From NCBI RefSeq assembly GCF_007954585.1, contig NZ_CP042382.1, positions 744,001-808,000 on the forward strand: a stretch of DNA of 64,000 nt, read 5' to 3'. The position numbers and the translations under genes are program-made. This DNA comes from Pistricoccus aurantiacus (GTDB lineage Bacteria > Pseudomonadota > Gammaproteobacteria > Pseudomonadales > Halomonadaceae). Of this stretch, positions 60,540 to 64,000 are shown in pieces. The notes beneath the pieces are model-generated. The model ran no database searches, was not told the origin of the DNA, and saw nothing but the letters and a program-made list of their open reading frames with translations. The first letter of the stretch is position 1; the number at the start of each line of letters is the position of its first letter.

Positions 60540-61475
60540 GTGCCGATCTTCGAAATTTACCAAAATGACTTATTGCGAGTTGAGCAGAAGAACTTTGTCC
60601 TTGAGAAAGATCTTCAATTCCTTATCGAACGGAATTTGGAGGTCGTCTTCAATTGCCACTTCGTAGCCACCGAGTTCTCAACCGGCACGGTGCATGCTGG
60701 CCGTATCGACACATTGGCACTATCGGAAGAAAATAACCCAGTTATAATCGAATATAAGAAAGTGGAATCTTCAGAGCTTATCAACCAAAGTCTTTTTTAC
60801 CTTCATTGGATTCGGGATCATAAAGGTGATTTCGAGATGGCCGTTCAGAAAGCACTTGGTCCAGACGTTAAGGTTGATTGGTCGGACATTCGGGTCATTT
60901 GCATTGCTCCAAACTATAAGAAATATGACTTGCACGCCGTACAAGTTATGGGTGCAAATATTGAGCTATGGAAATATCGTTTATACACAAATAACAGCTT
61001 GTATCTGGAAGAGGTGTTCGGTGGTTCTTCCGAGGCCATCACAATTGATTCAAACTTGGAAAAAAATCCGACCATGGTTGCTGCTGGTAAGAAAGCCGCA
61101 CAAGTGCGGGCTACCGCGAGCTATACCTACGAGGAGCACCTCGAAAACAAGAGCCCAGCCATTAAAGAATTGATGCAGGAAATTCGAGAAGTCGTTGTCG
61201 GTTTGGATTCCACAATTGAGGAGGTCCCGAAGAAATTCTATATTGCGTATAAGGCATCTCAAAATATTGTTTGCATGGAGCCTCAGAAGAAACACATCAA
61301 GTTGTTCCTGAAGCTTCGTCCGCAAGACATTGTGGACCCACCCACCACGTATCGTGATGTCAGCAAGATTGGGCATTATGGAACAGGTGACGTCGAATTT
61401 ACCGTAGCAAGTTCAGCAGAGCTCGAAGAAATCAAGAAGTTCATTGAGCTGGCTTACAATAAGGTAGGTGGATAG
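60540..61475 (+). CDS. DUF5655-type protein with nuclease-like N-terminal domain
   Basis: A 311-residue protein. The N-terminal half resembles NucS/PD-(D/E)XK-like modules: FLIERNLEVVFNCHFVATEFSTGTVHAGRIDTLALSEENNPVIIEYKKVES, with the D...ExK pattern (RIDTLA, IIEYKK). The C-terminal ~100 residues (VPKKFYIAYKASQNIVCMEPQKKHIKLFLKL) fit DUF5655, found with restriction-type or defence proteins. It starts at GTG 60540 with AAGG upstream and overlaps the next gene by one base. Confidence 0.8.
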   Translation: MPIFEIYQNDLLRVEQKNFVLEKDLQFLIERNLEVVFNCHFVATEFSTGTVHAGRIDTLALSEENNPVIIEYKKVESSELINQSLFYLHWIRDHKGDFEMAVQKALGPDVKVDWSDIRVICIAPNYKKYDLHAVQVMGANIELWKYRLYTNNSLYLEEVFGGSSEAITIDSNLEKNPTMVAAGKKAAQVRATASYTYEEHLENKSPAIKELMQEIREVVVGLDSTIEEVPKKFYIAYKASQNIVCMEPQKKHIKLFLKLRPQDIVDPPTTYRDVSKIGHYGTGDVEFTVASSAELEEIKKFIELAYNKVGG

Positions 61476-62470
61476 TGGCATCTAATGTTGGCAGCCAGCC
61501 ACCCATTGCCATCTATCAGGCCGCTAATAAGACGGTCGAAGTGCGGCTAGACACTATGCAGGAAACAATCTGGCTGCGTCAGGAGCAGATGGGTGAGCTA
61601 TTCGGCCGCGAGCGATCGGTAATAACCAAGCACCTGCGTAATATCTTCCGGGAAGGCGAATTAGACGAGAAAAGCAATGTGCAAAATTTGCACATTGCCG
61701 GCTCCGATAAGCCGGTGAAGTTCTACAACCTGGATGTCGTCATTTCCGTTGGCTACCGGGTCAAGTCTCACGAGGCGACCTATTTCCGCCAATGGGCTAC
61801 TCGAATACTGCGCGAGCACCTCACCCAAGGCTGGACGCTGAACCGCCAGCGCTTCGAGGAGAATGCCCGGGAGCTGGAGGCGGCCATGGCTCTGGTGCGC
61901 CAGACGGCTCGCAGCCCGGCGCTGGATACCACCAGTGGCCGTGGCCTCGTGGATATCGTCACCCGCTACGCCCAGACCTTCCTGCTGCTGCAGCGCTACG
62001 ACGAGGGCTTGCTGACCGAGCCCAGCGCTCAGCCAGGCGGCCAGCTACCAACCTTGGCGGAAGCCCGTGCGGCGCTGGCCTCGCTCAAGGCCGAGCTGAT
62101 GGCGCGCGGCGAAGCCACGGAGTTGTTCGCTCGCGAGCGCGGTGACGGCCTCGAGGCGCTGCTGGGCAACCTCGACCAGACGGTCTTCGGCGAGCCGGCC
62201 TATCCTTCGGTGGAAGCCAAGGCGGCGCACCTGCTCTATTTCGTGGTCAAGAATCATCCCCTCGTCGACGGCAACAAGCGCAGCGCGGCCTATCTGTTCG
62301 TCGACTTCCTCTACCGCAACGAACGACTGCTCGACGTCCACGGCGAGGCGGTGATCAACGACGTGGGACTCGCCGCCCTGACGCTCTTGATTGCCGAGTC
62401 CGATCCGGCCAACAAGGAAACCATGATCCGCCTGACCATGAATATGCTGGCCCGCCCGGACGATGTCTGA
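61475..62470 (+). CDS. RhuM-Fic/DOC fusion protein
   Basis: A 331-residue protein combining a RhuM-like virulence domain (ETIWLRQEQMGELFGRERSVITKHLRNIFREGEL; VISVGYRVKSHEATYFRQWAT) with a C-terminal Fic/DOC domain, whose HPxxDGNKR motif is HPLVDGNKRSAAYLFVDF. Fic proteins transfer AMP or phosphate to a target protein; DOC-type members are toxins. Starts at GTG 61475, overlapping the previous stop by one base. The first ~100 codons are mixed in base use and the rest is GC-rich, hinting at a recombination point inside the gene. Confidence 0.85.
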   Translation: MASNVGSQPPIAIYQAANKTVEVRLDTMQETIWLRQEQMGELFGRERSVITKHLRNIFREGELDEKSNVQNLHIAGSDKPVKFYNLDVVISVGYRVKSHEATYFRQWATRILREHLTQGWTLNRQRFEENARELEAAMALVRQTARSPALDTTSGRGLVDIVTRYAQTFLLLQRYDEGLLTEPSAQPGGQLPTLAEARAALASLKAELMARGEATELFARERGDGLEALLGNLDQTVFGEPAYPSVEAKAAHLLYFVVKNHPLVDGNKRSAAYLFVDFLYRNERLLDVHGEAVINDVGLAALTLLIAESDPANKETMIRLTMNMLARPDDV

Positions 62471-62491
62471 TCTACGATTCCTTTCAGAAGA

Positions 62492-62650
62492 TTAAATACA
62501 CTCGGCAATAGCTCGGCCCAGCGACTCGGAGACCCCCTGGCCGGCGATGCCCGGCGCTGCCGTGTCAAACCAGGCGCTCAACCGAGCTCGGAACCGCTTC
62601 ACGGTCTCGCTACACTCGGGATATCGGGAGGCGAATTGAGAACCTTGTAG
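62492..62650 (-). other. Gene remnant (open minus frame, unknown)
   Basis: The minus strand carries about 52 open codons without a usable start (RYPECSETVKRFRARLSAWF and IAGQGVSESLGRAIAEC, ending TAA at 62492-62494). Composition is like coding DNA, but no family is recognised. It may be the tail of a lost gene between the Fic gene and the next one. Confidence 0.3.
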
Positions 62651-63261
62651 ATGCTGCTAAACGTTCTACTCCTTGCGCTCTTGCTGGCAGGCTTGGGGCT
62701 TGCGCTCTTGCGATGGTCTGATCACCGGGCTGATCGAAAGGCCATGAATCGGCTTGCAGCGACGCAGCCGACAGGGCCTGCCTGTTTCAACCCGGAGATG
62801 GTCGCCGATCTGCCGGAGCCCGCCCGGCGTTATTTTCTCTACACGATTGCCCCGGGCACGCGCCTTTATACGGTAGCCAGTATCACCATGGCGGGGCGGT
62901 TCGGGATGGGCACAAAGGCCGACCCTAAATATCTTGATATGACGGCGATTCAGACCCTGGCCATGCCTGCCGGCTTTGTGTGGAAGATGAACGCGAGGCG
63001 TGACCTGCTGCGCCTATCCGGCTCGGACAGCGAGGGCTGGACGCGATTCTGGCTGATGGGGTTGCTGCCGGTGGCACGAATGGGTGGCGATCCGGACCAT
63101 GGGCGCTCGGCCTTTGGACGCTATGTCGCCGAGGCGGTGTTCTGGACGCCGGCGGCGGTGTTGCCTGGGCCAGGCATTCACTGGGAGCCGGTGGGTGCGG
63201 ATTGCGCCCGCCTTACCGTGAGCCACCAGGGGCTCTCGCAGTCCGTCGATGTCACGGTCCC
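62651..63261 (+). pseudogene. DUF6544/DUF6920-type membrane-anchored protein truncated by IS3-family insertion
   Basis: An N-terminal membrane helix (LLNVLLLALLLAGLGLALL), then CFNPEMVADLPEPARRYFLY, GRFGMGTKADPKYLDMTAIQTLAMPAGFVWKM and the ARxDLLRLSGSDSEGWTRFWLMGLLPVAR region typical of this DUF family. After about 205 codons (SVDVTV) the sequence changes to an IS end (near 63262) and runs into nonsense. The C-terminal third is missing, either beyond the IS (outside the window) or lost. Confidence 0.75.
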
Positions 63262-63339
63262 TGTGTGTCAACCTGAATCCATACACCGGCTCAGTGAGTT
63301 AAGCTCAATATCAGAGCCCGAGGTTCAGGAGCCCGTATC

Positions 63340-63744
63340 ATGCCTAAACCGCCAACCGCGCTGCCCGATCATCAGGTCACGCCGAACCCCAAGCTGGAGA
63401 AGCGCACGCGTCGTCAGTTCTCGACCGAGTACAAGCTGCGCATCCTGGCAGAAGCCGATGCCTGTCGGCATGGCGAACTTGGAGAGCTGCTGCGCCGCGA
63501 AAAGCTGTACAGCAGCCAGCTGACCACCTGGCGCAAGGAGCTTGCCGAGAACGGCGTGGAGAAGCTCCACAAGACCGCCCCAGGCCCGAACCCGAGCAAG
63601 ACCCCGGAGCAGAAGCGTATCGAGGCACTGGAGCGTGAGAACGCCCATCTTCAGCAGAAGCTCTCGACCGCCGAAGATTGCCTATCGCTCCAAAAAAAAG
63701 CGTTATCGATGCTCGATCGCATGAACAATGGGAGCGAACCATGA
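63340..63744 (+). CDS. IS3-family transposase OrfA
   Basis: A 134-residue protein: RTRRQFSTEYKLRILAEADACRHGELGELLRREKLYSSQLTTWRKEL is the HTH of IS3-family OrfA, followed by a leucine-rich coiled coil (RIEALERENAHLQQKLSTAEDCL) used for OrfAB dimerisation. Its TGA overlaps the orfB ATG (ATGA), so translation is coupled rather than relying on a visible frameshift. Confidence 0.9.
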   Translation: MPKPPTALPDHQVTPNPKLEKRTRRQFSTEYKLRILAEADACRHGELGELLRREKLYSSQLTTWRKELAENGVEKLHKTAPGPNPSKTPEQKRIEALERENAHLQQKLSTAEDCLSLQKKALSMLDRMNNGSEP

Positions 63745-64000
63745 TCACGGTGCTCGAAGAGCGCCCGGCGCAGCTTCCATTGGCCATGGCCTGTCGAGCC
63801 TTGGGCATCAACCGCAGCACGGTGTACGCCTGGCGAAAACGCCGCCATGAGCCTTCTACTGGGGCCTCCACCTCGCGCCGGCACTGTCCGCAGCCCAGAG
63901 CCCTGTCGGCCGAGGAGCGAGCGCAAATGCTGGAGATCGCGCATAGCGAGCCCTACCGGGATCAGCCGGTGTATGAGATCTACCACGACCTGCTGCAGCA
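63741..64000 (+). CDS. IS3-family transposase OrfB, N-terminal part (cut by window edge)
   Basis: Starts at ATG 63741 and remains open to 64000. It shows the HTH_21-type start (PLAMACRALGINRSTVYAWRKRR) and then RALSAEERAQMLEIAHSEPYRDQPVYEIYHDLL. The DDE core lies outside the window. Confidence 0.85.
   Translation, partial: MITVLEERPAQLPLAMACRALGINRSTVYAWRKRRHEPSTGASTSRRHCPQPRALSAEERAQMLEIAHSEPYRDQPVYEIYHDLLQ

Larger units (their letters stand above)
63262..64000 (+). mobile_element. IS3-family insertion sequence, left part (runs off window)
   Basis: The left end lies at about 63262 (TGTGTCAACCTGAATCC), where the DUF gene homology stops. It contains orfA and the start of orfB of an IS3-type transposase. 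The right end is outside the window, so the inverted repeat and target duplication cannot be checked. Confidence 0.8.

Noticed and set aside
1-64000. CRISPR arrays, rRNA, tRNA
   Set aside because: No direct-repeat/spacer pattern, no rRNA segments and no tRNA-like cloverleaf were seen in a read-through; this was not exhaustively computed.

Overview
The window is a chromosomal stretch of a proteobacterium, most likely a gammaproteobacterium of the Halomonas type. The main evidence is fairly high GC, dense short-overlap operons, a cbb3 oxidase, DsbD/DsbG, RmuC, an aerobactin-type siderophore operon and betaine/carnitine-type oxygenases with GlxA-family regulators. No rRNA, tRNA or CRISPR was seen. 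The genus is inference. All product calls rest on reading motifs and family resemblance by eye, with no database search.

Layout. 1-3.8 kb (minus strand): a helicase cut by the window edge, then a compact cbb3-type oxidase operon in which CcoO carries an extra fused cytochrome c domain. 3.8-5.2 kb: a complete IS701-type element flanked by CTAG, inserted about 55 bp upstream of ccoN, with its transposase split by an A8 run. 5.3-17.4 kb: an alpha/beta hydrolase, rmuC, two 2-oxoglutarate/Fe(II) oxygenases each next to a GlxA/AraC-type regulator, HicAB, a quinone-reductase/LysR pair, and an oxygenase-HD pair resembling the TmpA/TmpB phosphonate route. This part is decaying: one regulator has an in-frame TGA, a TPP enzyme and a betaine-binding protein are fused by a deletion, and a RidA remnant follows. 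17.5-25.8 kb: an MFS exporter, a Fur-box-like site, a small RTX-repeat protein, and iucABCD for aerobactin-type synthesis (no receptor in the window). 25.9-35.9 kb: housekeeping and envelope genes (HAD, M48 protease with two LemA proteins, CaCA antiporter, aldo/keto reductase, CNNM protein) with two toxin-antitoxin modules and a duplicated amphi-Trp fragment.

36-49.4 kb: a periplasmic thiol-redox operon (dsbD, TlpA-like, dsbG) facing a two-component system; a tightly overlapping four-gene operon (acyl-CoA-dehydrogenase-like, PIG-L deacetylase, NodS-like methyltransferase, glycosyltransferase) that looks like a small biosynthetic pathway of unknown product; two Lin0512-family genes; an aminopeptidase P; a FitAB-type module; an SDR. 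49.4-51.6 kb: a PAS-GGDEF-EAL protein and a BLUF blue-light sensor in one unit. 51.8-56.5 kb: two large adjacent genes of unknown function, one with collagen-like and coiled-coil segments and one with an Ig-like domain, a membrane helix and a charged tail. They are the best candidates for something undescribed.

57-64 kb: an accessory zone with an AbrB/PIN module, gene remnants, and an AT-rich island holding an ATPase/TOPRIM gene broken by an IS481-type element, a DUF5655-like nuclease-type protein and a RhuM-Fic protein. It ends in a gene cut by an IS3-family element that runs off the window.
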